A DNA stretch of 64,000 nt, taken from Hyphomicrobiaceae bacterium. GTDB taxonomy: Bacteria > Pseudomonadota > Alphaproteobacteria > Rhizobiales > Hyphomicrobiaceae. The DNA is taken from positions 27,919 through 91,918 of the forward strand of contig JAHDXT010000013.1 in the NCBI GenBank assembly GCA_023384095.1, in the 5' to 3' direction. Positions 1 through 8,353 of the stretch are shown here, piece by piece. The notes beneath the pieces were generated by a model. It did not search any database, had not been told where the DNA came from, and saw nothing but the letters and a program-made list of their open reading frames with translations. Position 1 is the stretch's first letter. Every line of letters starts with the position of its first letter. Both the position numbers and the translations under genes were made by a program.

Positions 1-586
1 ACGAGAAAACCGATTTCTTGATCTCGCCGGCATAGGAGGTGCCGCCGATCAGCACGAGCCTGCGGCTGAAATCACAGGCGATCACGGTCTCCGACCGGCA
101 GCCGTGCCGGTCGGGATCGGCGCGGAAGCTCGGCAGGTCCACCACGGTGAAGCCGGGCAGGAAGCCGGCGAGAGCGCCGGGTTCGGGCCGGCGCAGCAGG
201 TGCCTGATGAACAGGGCGTGCCAGGCATACTCGCAGACGACCCGTACGTTCAGCCTGCTGGCCGGGTCGGCGCCCGCGAAAAGGTCCTGCACAAAGAGCG
301 CGCGGCCGCGGCAGTGCTCCTGGAAGTCGCGATGGAGCAGATCGAGCTGCTCACCAGTGATCGCCTTGTTGTTGTCCCACCAGACGGTGCCGTCGGTCAG
401 GGCGTCGCGGACCGTGAACTTGTCCTTGGCGGAGCGTCCGGTATACGCCCCGGTCTCGACGACCAGCGCGCCCGTCGAAGCCAACCTTCCTTCGCTGCGC
501 CTGATCGCCCGCTCGATCAGCTCCACGTCCGAGTTGTTTGAGTGGACGGCGCTCGCGTTCGCCAGGGAAAACAGGTCTGCCTTCAT
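1..586 (-). CDS. pckA: Phosphoenolpyruvate carboxykinase (ATP), N-terminal part, cut by window edge
   Basis: This is the first 195 codons of an ATP-dependent PEP carboxykinase, the gluconeogenic enzyme converting oxaloacetate to PEP. The minus-strand frame opens with ATG at 586 ([12 protein letters not shown]) and stays open to base 1. It contains the family segments [22 protein letters not shown] and [10 protein letters not shown], and ends in [14 protein letters not shown], which is the start of the kinase core just before the ATP-binding P-loop. The full protein is usually about 530 residues, so roughly 340 lie outside the window. A weak ribosome binding site (GAAGGA) precedes the start. 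It lies near chvI-chvG on the opposite strand, the classical Rhizobiales arrangement. The 283 bases between it and the next gene show no feature I could support. Confidence 0.95.
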   Translation of the reverse strand, partial: MKADLFSLANASAVHSNNSDVELIERAIRRSEGRLASTGALVVETGAYTGRSAKDKFTVRDALTDGTVWWDNNKAITGEQLDLLHRDFQEHCRGRALFVQDLFAGADPASRLNVRVVCEYAWHALFIRHLLRRPEPGALAGFLPGFTVVDLPSFRADPDRHGCRSETVIACDFSRRLVLIGGTSYAGEIKKSVFS

Positions 587-869
587 GATCGTCCTTCAAC
601 CGTCCGCCGGGAGGGCTCCGAGCCTCCTCGGCACCTCGACCTTACGACAACGCCGTCAGGTGCAAAACCGCGACCCGGTCATTCGCACCCGAAGCCCCGG
701 GAGCTAGGCGCGCCGCAGCCCGGCCTCAAGCCTCGAAGCCGCACGCACCACAAATTAGGGCCCTTGTGATAGGGCACAAACCGGCTGGCCAGAAAAGGGT
801 CGCCGTATACATTGAACTTTGAACCCCCAGCCTCGGCGGCTCCCGGCTCGCATGGCACACGGGCTCGCA

Positions 870-1607
870 TCAGCTCGCGTCGAGCCAGCGCCTCAGCGCG
901 CACCACGCCTCGCCGGCATCGCTGACCGGCTCGGCGAAGTCGCAGCGGCGGCGCTCGTCGACCAGGGCCAGATCGCAACCGGCCGGATCGATCCCGGTGA
1001 CGCGCCAGGGGCCCTGCCTGCCGCCGGACAGGCGCGCCCCCAGCCTTGCGACCTTCTCCGCCTGACCGCGATCGAGGGCCGCAAGCAGGTCGGGCTCCGC
1101 CGCGATCAGCGCTCCAGCCCCGCTCACGTCGAGCAGCAGGTCGACTGCCGTGAGAGGCGAGATGCGCCCGAAGCCGCCGACGTAGTGCGCGCGTTCGAGA
1201 TGCATGACGAAGAAGCCGAAGTCGGCGAACCCGGCGTAGCCGGCGGCGGACGGGTGCGCCGCGAGGAACCGCCGCGCCGCCGTGCCGCCTGCCGCCGGCC
1301 GAAGCCGCCCGGCGAGGCTGACCCGGCCGGCCGCCAGGGGGTCGCCGCCGCGGCCCGCGGCCTCGATCAAGAGGCTCGCCCGCGGATCGGCGGCGATGTT
1401 CTGCGTGTGCAGCGCCAGCCGCGAGAGCAGGAGGACAGGTGCGCCATCAGGCTCCGTTGCTACCAGGGCCAGCGAGGCGTAAGGGTGGCCTGTCTCGCGG
1501 TCGAGCGTCGCCAGGGCCGCTTTTCCGGCGCGGCGCAGCATCCGGCGCGCTTCGGCTCCCGGCGCGCCGCTGGCATGGTGAGGGGTCTTCGAGGCTTCAT
1601 CGGGCAT
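870..1607 (-). CDS. HugZ-like pyridoxamine 5'-phosphate oxidase-fold FMN-binding protein
   Basis: This 245-residue protein has an N-terminal split-barrel FMN-binding domain (about residues 20-150, with ALATLDRETGHPYASL and VLLLSRLALHTQNI, the usual substrate and flavin face of this fold). A C-terminal DUF2470-type domain follows (about 160-240, ending in WCALRRWLDAS). This two-domain layout is that of HugZ-type haem-utilisation proteins, but many relatives have unknown function, so haem oxygenase activity is only a family inference. No signal peptide is visible, so it is cytoplasmic. It is divergent from chvI, with 159 bases between the start codons, a spacing that can hold two opposed promoters. 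A relative of this gene commonly lies between pckA and chvI in Rhizobiales. Confidence 0.8.
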   Translation of the reverse strand: MPDEASKTPHHASGAPGAEARRMLRRAGKAALATLDRETGHPYASLALVATEPDGAPVLLLSRLALHTQNIAADPRASLLIEAAGRGGDPLAAGRVSLAGRLRPAAGGTAARRFLAAHPSAAGYAGFADFGFFVMHLERAHYVGGFGRISPLTAVDLLLDVSGAGALIAAEPDLLAALDRGQAEKVARLGARLSGGRQGPWRVTGIDPAGCDLALVDERRRCDFAEPVSDAGEAWCALRRWLDAS

Positions 1608-1766
1608 TCACAAGAGCCACTGTAGTTGTTGGCGACAACCTTGCCTCGATGCCCCTGCTGGCCTATTCAGCTAGTATCCGACAGGCTGGCAACGTCCAGC
1701 GCGCCACATTTCGCACAAGAACGGGCCATAGAGCCCGCATCACGACGACCGTCCAGGGCAAGAGAC

Positions 1767-2474
1767 ATGAAAGAAAAGAGTACGATTGCTCTCGTCGACG
1801 ACGAGCGGAACATTCTGACCTCGCTCAGAATGGCCCTCGAGGCTGAGGGTTATAAGGTCCGGACGTACAACGACGGCGCCTCCGCGCTGGAGGCCCTGAC
1901 CGAGGAGCCGGCCGACCTCGGCATTTTCGACATCAAGATGCCGCGCATGGACGGCATGGAGTTGCTGCGGCGCGTGCGCCAGCAGTCCGACATGCCTGTC
2001 ATCTTTCTCACCTCCAAGGACGAGGAGATCGACGAGCTGTTCGGCCTCAAGATGGGGGCTGACGACTACATCGCCAAGCCGTTCTCGCAACGTCTTGTCG
2101 TCGAGCGCGTCAAGGCCGTCCTGCGGCGCTTCCAGCCCAAGGACGGCACCAATCCGCAGGCCGAGACGGCGCGCGTGCTCGAGCGCGGCAAGCTCAAACT
2201 CGACCCCGAGCGCCATACGTGCCACTGGGACAGCAAGCCCGTGACGCTGACCGTGACCGAGTTCCTCATTCTGCAGGCGCTGGCCACCCGCCCCGGCGTC
2301 GTCAAGACGCGTGATGCGCTGATGGATGCCGCCTACGACGACCAGGTCTACGTCGACGACCGGACAATCGACAGTCACATCAAGAGATTACGCAAGAAAT
2401 TCAAACAGGTTGACGACGATTTCGACGTGATCGAGACGCTCTATGGTGTAGGCTACCGCTTCAAGGAGGCTTAA
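1767..2474 (+). CDS. chvI: Response regulator ChvI (OmpR family)
   Basis: This 235-residue protein has an N-terminal receiver domain with the acidic pocket VDDE and the phospho-acceptor Asp55 in FDIKMP, and the conserved Lys in IAKPFS. Its C-terminal OmpR-type winged helix (about 145-233) contains [11 protein letters not shown] and ends GVGYRFKEA. The start at 1767 is chosen because [12 protein letters not shown] is the normal ChvI beginning; the frame is open further upstream but without homology. It is followed after 15 bases by its kinase chvG and lies next to pckA, as in Sinorhizobium and Agrobacterium, where ChvI controls envelope, exopolysaccharide and acid-response genes. That regulon is family knowledge and is not shown here. 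Confidence 0.95.
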   Translation: MKEKSTIALVDDERNILTSLRMALEAEGYKVRTYNDGASALEALTEEPADLGIFDIKMPRMDGMELLRRVRQQSDMPVIFLTSKDEEIDELFGLKMGADDYIAKPFSQRLVVERVKAVLRRFQPKDGTNPQAETARVLERGKLKLDPERHTCHWDSKPVTLTVTEFLILQALATRPGVVKTRDALMDAAYDDQVYVDDRTIDSHIKRLRKKFKQVDDDFDVIETLYGVGYRFKEA

Positions 2475-2489
2475 ACCCCGGGGGGGTGC

Positions 2490-4349
2490 ATGGCAGTTGA
2501 ATTCGAGCGGCCCGTGCCGGGTATCGGTTCCTGGCGGGCTGCCAGCGAGTGGATCCAGCGCCTCCATGGCGCTGCGTTGCCCGCCCGGCTACTTCTCGCA
2601 GCGGCCGGCGAGCGCTTGGTGCGCAGCGGTGCCGTGCGGCTGGTCACCGGCAGCCTGCTGCGCCGCATCATCGTCTCCAATCTTCTCGGCCTGCTCATCC
2701 TCGTCGGCGGCATCCTCTATCTCAGCAAGCACAACGTCTGGCTGATCGACGCCAAGCGCGAAAGCCTGCGGAGCCAGGGCGAGATCATCGCCGCGGCGAT
2801 CGCCGCCAACGCCAGCGTCGAGACGGAGAGGATCGTCCTCGACCCCGACAAGCTGCCGGAGATCGAGGGCGCGCTGATCCCGTTCCGGGACGACGGCTTT
2901 GCTGCGTTGCAGCTCTCGATCCGGCCAGAGCGCGTCACGCCCATTCTCCGCCGCCTCGTGCAGCCGACCGCAAACCGGGCTCGGATCTACAGCCGAGACG
3001 GCACGCTCATCACAGACTCCGCCCAGCTCCTGTCGCGCGGCCTGATCATGAAGCCGCCCTCGCCGCAACCCCGGCCGAGGACCAAGAACCTCTGGACGCG
3101 CCTGACCCAGTGGTTCCTCAATGCCGAGCTGCCGGTCTACAAGGAGATCGGCAACGCCAACGGCAACTTCTATCCGGAAGTCCGGATGGCCATGACCGGC
3201 ACCACGACGCCGATGCTGCTGCTCAATCAGAACGGCGAGCAGATCGTCTCCATCGCAGTTCCGATCCAGCGCGCGCGCTCCGTGCAGGGCGTTCTCCTGC
3301 TGTCGAGCAAGCCCGGCGAGATCGACGACGCGCTCAGCCAGGAGCGCTGGACCATCCTCAAGATCGCCCTGCTCGCGCTGGCGGCGATGATCGCGGCATC
3401 CCTGCTGCTGGCGCGGACCGTGGCCGGTCCCATGCGGCGGTTGTCCGACGCGGCAGAGCATGTCAGCCACAACATCTCCGCGCGTCACGACCTGCCGGGC
3501 TTCGGCCATCGCAGCGACGAGGTGGGGCTGATGGCGACGGCGTTCCGCAATATGACGACGGCCCTGTTCCGGCGCATCGAAGCCAGCGAGAAGTTCGCCG
3601 CCGACGTCGCGCACGAGCTCAAGAACCCGCTCACTGCCGCGCGATCGACGGCCGAGGCGCTGGCTTACGCCCGAAACGAGGAGGAGCGCCAGCAGCTCAT
3701 CGCGCAGGTTCAGGGTGAGCTGAAGCGCCTCAACAGGCTCATCACCGACGTCTCGAACGCTTCACGGCTCGACGCCGAGCTCGCGTTGCAGCAATCGGAG
3801 CCGGTGGCGCTCTGTCACGTGCTCGATGGCATCGTGACCACCTTCTCGGATCTGCTCGGCGGCTCCGGCAAGAGCATCGCGCTCGAGCTCGAGCCATCGA
3901 GCCCCGACGACGCGCTCTTGGTCAGCGGTCACGAAGGACGCCTGTCGCAGGTGATCACCAACATCATCGACAACGCCATCTCGTTCTCGCCCGAAGGCGG
4001 CACCGTGCTGGTGCACGCGCGGCGCTCGGGCCGGTTCATCGAGGTGCGCGTGGAGGACGAGGGGCCAGGCATCGCACCCGAGCACCTCGAGCAGGTCTTC
4101 AAACGTTTCTATACGTATCGCCCCACGTCCGAGAGCAGTCGCGGCAACAACTCGGGTCTCGGGCTGTCGATCTCGCGCGAGATCGTCCTGGCCCACGGTG
4201 GACAGATCTGGGCCGAGAACCGACTTGCGCCGGGGGCCGGCCCGGCCGAGCCGCCACTGGGCGCCCGCCTGGTCGTGCGGCTGCCGGACGGCGCACAATG
4301 CGCGCCCCAGACCAGGAGCTACGGTCATCGTGGTTTCCGCCGGGCCTAG
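2490..4349 (+). CDS. chvG: Sensor histidine kinase ChvG (ExoS)
   Basis: This 619-residue inner-membrane sensor kinase partners ChvI. It has a long basic N-terminal arm, a first membrane helix at about residues 59-78 (LLRRIIVSNLLGLLILVGG), a periplasmic sensing region to about 290, and a second membrane helix at about 291-311 (ILKIALLALAAMIAASLLLA). A HAMP linker follows, then the phospho-acceptor His375 in DVAHELKNPL and the ATPase domain with N box (IITNIIDNAISFS), G1 (DEGPGIAP) and G2 (SGLGLSI). In relatives the periplasmic part is inhibited by ExoR. No exoR is present in this window. Its 3' end overlaps hprK by 20 bases, which suggests cotranscription of the two-component system with the PTS-type genes downstream. 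Confidence 0.95.
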   Translation: MAVEFERPVPGIGSWRAASEWIQRLHGAALPARLLLAAAGERLVRSGAVRLVTGSLLRRIIVSNLLGLLILVGGILYLSKHNVWLIDAKRESLRSQGEIIAAAIAANASVETERIVLDPDKLPEIEGALIPFRDDGFAALQLSIRPERVTPILRRLVQPTANRARIYSRDGTLITDSAQLLSRGLIMKPPSPQPRPRTKNLWTRLTQWFLNAELPVYKEIGNANGNFYPEVRMAMTGTTTPMLLLNQNGEQIVSIAVPIQRARSVQGVLLLSSKPGEIDDALSQERWTILKIALLALAAMIAASLLLARTVAGPMRRLSDAAEHVSHNISARHDLPGFGHRSDEVGLMATAFRNMTTALFRRIEASEKFAADVAHELKNPLTAARSTAEALAYARNEEERQQLIAQVQGELKRLNRLITDVSNASRLDAELALQQSEPVALCHVLDGIVTTFSDLLGGSGKSIALELEPSSPDDALLVSGHEGRLSQVITNIIDNAISFSPEGGTVLVHARRSGRFIEVRVEDEGPGIAPEHLEQVFKRFYTYRPTSESSRGNNSGLGLSISREIVLAHGGQIWAENRLAPGAGPAEPPLGARLVVRLPDGAQCAPQTRSYGHRGFRRA

Positions 4350-4806
4350 CCTCGTGCATGGCACCGCCATCGCGCTGGCGGGGCGCGCCGCGCTGATCCG
4401 CGGCGCCTCGGGCTCCGGAAAATCCGACCTGGCGCTGCGCTGCCTTGCGCAACCGGCCACCGGCCTCATTTCCGCGCAGCCGCTCCTGATCGCCGACGAC
4501 CAGGTCCTCGTCGAATCCCGCGGCGGCAGTCTTCTCCTCAGTTGCCCCGCGGCCATCAGGGGTTTGATGGAGGTCCGCGGCCTCGGCGTCGTGGCGGTGC
4601 CGATGCAGGAGCGGGCGGAGCTCGCGCTCCTCGTCGATCTGGTCATCGCCAGCGAGGTCGAACGGTTGCCAGATGCCAATGCAACTGCCGATCTCCTGGG
4701 CGTGCCTATTCGACGGCTGGCGCTCTCCGCATTCGAGGCATCCGCGCCGCTCAAGCTGCTGCTGGCGCTGCAAGGGGCTGCCGTCGACGGCCAGACCGAC
4801 CGCTAG
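4330..4806 (+). CDS. hprK: HPr kinase/phosphorylase, short alphaproteobacterial form
   Basis: This 158-residue protein corresponds to the C-terminal catalytic half of HprK and lacks the N-terminal domain found in Gram-positive enzymes, as is usual in Alphaproteobacteria. The P-loop GASGSGKSD is at residues 25-33. The family signature (IRGLMEVRGLGVV) follows near residue 80. It phosphorylates a seryl residue of HPr and so feeds metabolic state into the incomplete PTS. GTG at 4330 is the preferred start because AGGAG lies 11 bases upstream and homology begins there. The gene overlaps the end of chvG by 20 bases. Linkage to chvG is typical of Rhizobiales. Confidence 0.92.
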   Translation: MVSAGPSLVHGTAIALAGRAALIRGASGSGKSDLALRCLAQPATGLISAQPLLIADDQVLVESRGGSLLLSCPAAIRGLMEVRGLGVVAVPMQERAELALLVDLVIASEVERLPDANATADLLGVPIRRLALSAFEASAPLKLLLALQGAAVDGQTDR

Positions 4807-4948
4807 CCAAACCGGGCGAAAGCGCTTGCGGAGACTCGGAACAGTTGCCAAACATGTCGCGGCTCGAGGCCGCGATATGCCTGCTAGTTGATGCCGGCCG
4901 GTCGGCCGATGGGTGGCCGCTACGCCGGCTCGGGACTGCGCGAGAGCA

Positions 4949-5353
4949 ATGATCGGACTACTGATCGTCAGCCATGGCGGATTGGCCGGGGAATTCCGGG
5001 CCGCGCTGGAGCACGTCGTGGGCCCTCAGCAGCAGCTCGAGACCGTATCGATCGGCCCGGACGACGACATGGAAGCCCGCCGGCAGGAGATCCTGGCCGC
5101 CGTGCGCCGCGTCGACACGGGCGACGGCGTGATCCTGCTGACCGACATGTTCGGCGGCACCCCCTCGAACCTCTCGATTTCGATCCTGGACGAGGCCAAC
5201 GTCGAGGTCATCGCCGGGGTCAACCTTCCGATGCTGGTCAGGCTCAGCAGCGTCCGCGGCGACACTCCGCTCGCCAAGGCCGTCGATCTGGCCAAGGAGG
5301 CGGGCCGCAAGTACATTAGCGTCGCCAGACAGGTGCTTTCCGGTGAACCCTGA
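4949..5353 (+). CDS. PTS EIIA component, mannose family (regulatory)
   Basis: This 134-residue cytosolic EIIA of the mannose/fructose family starts at MIGLLIVSHGG, with the phospho-acceptor His9. The conserved DMFGGTPSN segment is at about residues 68-76. The upstream in-frame Met (4913) adds 12 residues without homology, so 4949 is preferred. No EIIB, EIIC or EIID gene is nearby, so the protein most likely acts as a terminal regulatory phosphate carrier rather than in sugar uptake. This is the known situation in Rhizobiales (often named ManX or PtsM). It is 12 bases from HPr and 142 bases after hprK. I see no structured element in that 142-base gap. Confidence 0.92.
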   Translation: MIGLLIVSHGGLAGEFRAALEHVVGPQQQLETVSIGPDDDMEARRQEILAAVRRVDTGDGVILLTDMFGGTPSNLSISILDEANVEVIAGVNLPMLVRLSSVRGDTPLAKAVDLAKEAGRKYISVARQVLSGEP

Positions 5354-5365
5354 GGCAGGGGGGAA

Positions 5366-5668
5366 ATGACCGTGCTGGACTCCCGCAAGCCGTCCGCAAT
5401 CGTGACCATCCGCAACCGCAAGGGCCTGCACGCGCGCGCCTCCGCGAAGTTCGTCAAGTGCGCCGAGTCCTTCAACGCGACCGTGTCCGTGACGCGCGAT
5501 GGCAATACCGTCGGCGGCACCTCGATCATGGGACTGATGATGCTCGCCGCTGGGCCGGGTGCCCTGCTCAAACTGAAGGCCGAGGGACCCGAGGGGCCCG
5601 AGGCGATCGAGGCACTGGTCGCTCTCGTCGCCGGCGGCTTCGGCGAGGAGTGCGTGGACAGGCCCTGA
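5366..5668 (+). CDS. ptsH: Phosphocarrier protein HPr
   Basis: This 100-residue HPr protein has the catalytic phospho-acceptor His22 in KGLHARASAKF. The regulatory serine site is Ser53 in GGTSIMGLMML, the target of HprK. The first dozen residues are an N-terminal extension relative to the 88-residue E. coli HPr, as in other Alphaproteobacteria. The gene has a good ribosome binding site (AGGGGGG) just upstream and directly follows the EIIA gene. Enzyme I (PtsP or PtsI) is not in the window, so the phosphate donor must be encoded elsewhere. Confidence 0.95.
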   Translation: MTVLDSRKPSAIVTIRNRKGLHARASAKFVKCAESFNATVSVTRDGNTVGGTSIMGLMMLAAGPGALLKLKAEGPEGPEAIEALVALVAGGFGEECVDRP

Positions 5669-5711
5669 GCGCCGGAGCAAGTCCGGGCCCCGATCCACTC
5701 CCGCCCGACCA

Positions 5712-5733
5712 GATATAACAATGTCTTTATGTC
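5712..5733. promoter_or_regulatory. Possible operator upstream of ahcY (AT-rich imperfect palindrome)
   Basis: A 22-base imperfect inverted repeat has the arms GATATAA (5712-5718) and TTATGTC (5727-5733). It stands out as AT-rich in this high-GC DNA. It lies 66 bases before the ahcY start and resembles the ATATAAAG...CTTTATAT type of motif that I recall for S-adenosylhomocysteine-responsive ArsR-family regulators of the methionine cycle. The match is partial and the assignment rests on memory of that motif, so it is tentative. No clear riboswitch fold was recognised in the leader. Confidence 0.35.
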
Positions 5734-5799
5734 CCGTTGCATGCCGCTCGGCAGACCGCTATAGACGGCCGCTGCAATGCCCGAGATCGAGGATCTGAG

Positions 5800-7203
5800 A
5801 TGCCCACTGCTGCCGATCACGCCATCAAGGACATCGGTCTCGCCCAATGGGGTCGCAAAGAGATCTCCATCGCCGAGACCGAAATGCCGGGCCTGATGGC
5901 GACCCGGGCGGAGTTCGGCCCCACACAGCCTCTCAAGGGCGCCCGCATCGCCGGCTCGCTGCACATGACGATCCAGACGGCGGTGCTGATCGAGACGCTG
6001 GCCGCGCTCGGGGCCGAGGTGCGCTGGGCGTCCTGCAATATCTACTCGACGCAGGACCACGCCGCCGCCGCCGTCGCGGCCGCGGGCGTGCCGGTCTTCG
6101 CCATCAAGGGCGAGTCGCTCGAGGACTACTGGAACTATACGCGCCGGATCATGGAGTGGGGCGACGGCGGCACGCCCAACATGATCCTCGACGACGGCGG
6201 CGACGCCACGCTGCTCGTCCACCTGGGGGTCAGGGCAGAGAATGGCGACACCGCATTTCTCGACAAGGCCGGCTCCGAGGAGGAGGAGATCCTCTTCGCC
6301 CTCATCAAGCGGACCCTCAAGGATAAGAAGGGCTGGTTCAACGAGCTCGCCCGCAGCATCCGCGGTGTCTCGGAGGAGACCACGACCGGCGTGCACCGCC
6401 TCTACGAGATGCAGAAAAAGGGCACGCTGCTGTTCCCGGCCATCAACGTCAACGACTCCGTGACCAAGTCGAAGTTCGACAATCTCTACGGCTGCCGTGA
6501 GAGCCTCGTCGACGGCATTCGCCGCGGAACGGACGTGATGATGGCCGGCAAGGTGGCCATGGTCGCCGGCTTCGGCGACGTCGGCAAAGGCTCCGCTGCG
6601 AGCCTCAGGAATGCCGGCTGCCGGGTCATGGTGGCGGAGATCGATCCGATCTGCGCCCTGCAGGCCGCCATGGAGGGTTACGAGGTCGTCACCATGGATG
6701 ATGCGGCCTCGCGCGCGGACATCTTCGTCACCGCCACCGGCAACAAGGACGTCATCACCATCGATCACATGCGGGCCATGAAGGACCGGGCGATCGTCTG
6801 CAACATCGGCCACTTCGACAACGAGATCCAGGTGTCCGCGCTGCGCAACTTCAAGTGGAGCAACGTCAAGCCGCAGGTCGACGAGATCGAGTTCCCCAGC
6901 GGCAGGCGCATCATCCTGCTGTCGGAGGGCAGGCTCGTGAATCTCGGCAATGCCACGGGCCACCCGTCGTTCGTGATGTCCGCCTCCTTCACCAACCAGA
7001 CGCTGGCACAGATCGAGCTCTACTCGAATCCCGGCAAATACGAGCGCAAAGTCTATACGCTGCCCAAGCGTCTCGACGAGAAGGTCGCGATGCTGCACCT
7101 GGCCAAAGTGGGCGCCGCACTGACCAAGCTCACGCCGGCGCAGTCCGAGTATATCGGCGTCTCGCCCGAAGGCCCGTTCAAATCCGAGCACTACCGCTAC
7201 TGA
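5800..7203 (+). CDS. ahcY: Adenosylhomocysteinase
   Basis: This 467-residue NAD-dependent S-adenosylhomocysteine hydrolase splits SAH into adenosine and homocysteine and so relieves product inhibition of methyltransferases. It shows the family segments [15 protein letters not shown], the active-site region [12 protein letters not shown] and YGCRESL, and the NAD-binding motif [10 protein letters not shown] (about residues 255-264). The C terminus is KSEHYRY, as expected. ATG at 5800 gives the normal length for alphaproteobacterial AhcY; a further in-frame upstream Met at 5737 adds residues without homology. The gene ends the conserved chvI-ahcY block and has its own 131-base leader with a possible operator. 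Confidence 0.97.
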   Translation: MPTAADHAIKDIGLAQWGRKEISIAETEMPGLMATRAEFGPTQPLKGARIAGSLHMTIQTAVLIETLAALGAEVRWASCNIYSTQDHAAAAVAAAGVPVFAIKGESLEDYWNYTRRIMEWGDGGTPNMILDDGGDATLLVHLGVRAENGDTAFLDKAGSEEEEILFALIKRTLKDKKGWFNELARSIRGVSEETTTGVHRLYEMQKKGTLLFPAINVNDSVTKSKFDNLYGCRESLVDGIRRGTDVMMAGKVAMVAGFGDVGKGSAASLRNAGCRVMVAEIDPICALQAAMEGYEVVTMDDAASRADIFVTATGNKDVITIDHMRAMKDRAIVCNIGHFDNEIQVSALRNFKWSNVKPQVDEIEFPSGRRIILLSEGRLVNLGNATGHPSFVMSASFTNQTLAQIELYSNPGKYERKVYTLPKRLDEKVAMLHLAKVGAALTKLTPAQSEYIGVSPEGPFKSEHYRY

Positions 7204-7315
7204 CCGGGAGGCCGCAAAGCCTTGTCGTGAGGTCATCGCGTGATAGTCTGATTGCTGGAGGGGGCTACGAATGCCCCGCTCGTGCACAGCATCGACGGCA
7301 ACGGGAGGTCATGAC

Positions 7316-8269
7316 ATGGCGCCACGGCGGCGGTTCACATTGGGATTGGCGGGCATCGTCACCGCGGCAATGGCGGCGGCGGCCGTCGCTTATCCCACGA
7401 AATCCGTGGACTACATCATCCCCTTCGGGCCGGGCGGCGAGTCCGACATCACGGCGCGGCTGCAGCAGCCCTTCTTCAAGACGATGTTCGGCCAGGACCT
7501 CGTCGTATCCTACAAGCCCGGCGGCGGCGGCGCGGTGGGCTGGGCGGAGCTGAACAATCTGCCGGGCGACGGCCATACCATCATGGGTGTGAACCTGCCG
7601 CACATCGTGCTGCAGCCGGCCCAGAAGAAGGTCGGCTACACCACCGAGGACCTGACGACGGTCTACTGGTTCCACTTCACGCCCGATGCGATCGTGGTCA
7701 AGGACGACAGCCCTTACAAGACGCTCAAGGACCTGATCGAGTACGCCAAGGCGAACCCCGGCAAGGTTACCCTCTCGGGCAGCGGCAAAGGGACGGCGAA
7801 CCACCTTGCACAGGTTCGCTTCGACAAGATGGCCGGCATCAAGACCACCTACGTATCATTTGCCGGAACCGGCCCATCGAACACGGCCCTGCTCGGCGGT
7901 CAGACGACGGCCGCCTGGGGCTATACGACCAGCGCTGCTGCGCTCGGCGAGAAGGCTCGCATACTTGCCGTTGCGATGGACAAGCGGCATCCGAAGTACC
8001 CCGACGTCCCCACCTTCAAGGAGCTGGGCTTCGATCTGGTCTCGGGCGCCTACCGCGGCATCGCGGTGCCGAAGTCCACGCCTGAGGATACTCGCAAGAA
8101 GCTGTCGGAGATGATCGGCAAGATCAATGCCGACCCCCAGTTCCAGAAGAGGATGCTGGATGGTGGATTTGCCATGCTCGACATTCCTTACGAGAAGAAC
8201 GCCGAGTTCATGAAGGCACGCTCCGCGGAGTTCATCGAGGCGGCAAAGGAAGGCGGCATCCTGAATTAG
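7316..8269 (+). CDS. tctC: Tripartite tricarboxylate transporter substrate-binding protein (TctC family)
   Basis: This 317-residue periplasmic binding protein has an N-terminal signal peptide (MAPRRRFTLGLAGIVTAAM, cleavage probably after AAAVA near residue 24). The Bug/TctC-family start of the mature part is YPTKSVDYIIPFGPGGESD. Further family segments are GSGKGTANHLAQV and VPTFKELGFDLVSG. The start at 7316 is supported by GGGAGG eight bases upstream. It captures a carboxylate-type solute for the TctA-TctB membrane pair encoded next. The ligand cannot be predicted from sequence, because this family is large and diverse. The 112 bases before the gene show no clear promoter to my eye. Confidence 0.9.
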   Translation: MAPRRRFTLGLAGIVTAAMAAAAVAYPTKSVDYIIPFGPGGESDITARLQQPFFKTMFGQDLVVSYKPGGGGAVGWAELNNLPGDGHTIMGVNLPHIVLQPAQKKVGYTTEDLTTVYWFHFTPDAIVVKDDSPYKTLKDLIEYAKANPGKVTLSGSGKGTANHLAQVRFDKMAGIKTTYVSFAGTGPSNTALLGGQTTAAWGYTTSAAALGEKARILAVAMDKRHPKYPDVPTFKELGFDLVSGAYRGIAVPKSTPEDTRKKLSEMIGKINADPQFQKRMLDGGFAMLDIPYEKNAEFMKARSAEFIEAAKEGGILN

Positions 8270-8353
8270 CGTGCAACGCAAGGCAAAACGCGCGCCAGTT
8301 CGATGGGCAGGCGCGCGTGCCGGCAGCTGGCGAATGAGCATCGAGACCTCTGA

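Noticed and set aside
1..586. pckA as a pseudogene
   Set aside because: The frame is intact to the window edge; the missing part is outside the window, not deleted.
5669..5799. SAM or SAH riboswitch in the ahcY leader
   Set aside because: The leader is short and I could not find the conserved core of any riboswitch class; only the AT-rich palindrome was supportable.
5026..7287. Minus-strand open frame of 753 codons opposite EIIA, HPr and ahcY
   Set aside because: It covers three recognised plus-strand genes and has shadow composition.
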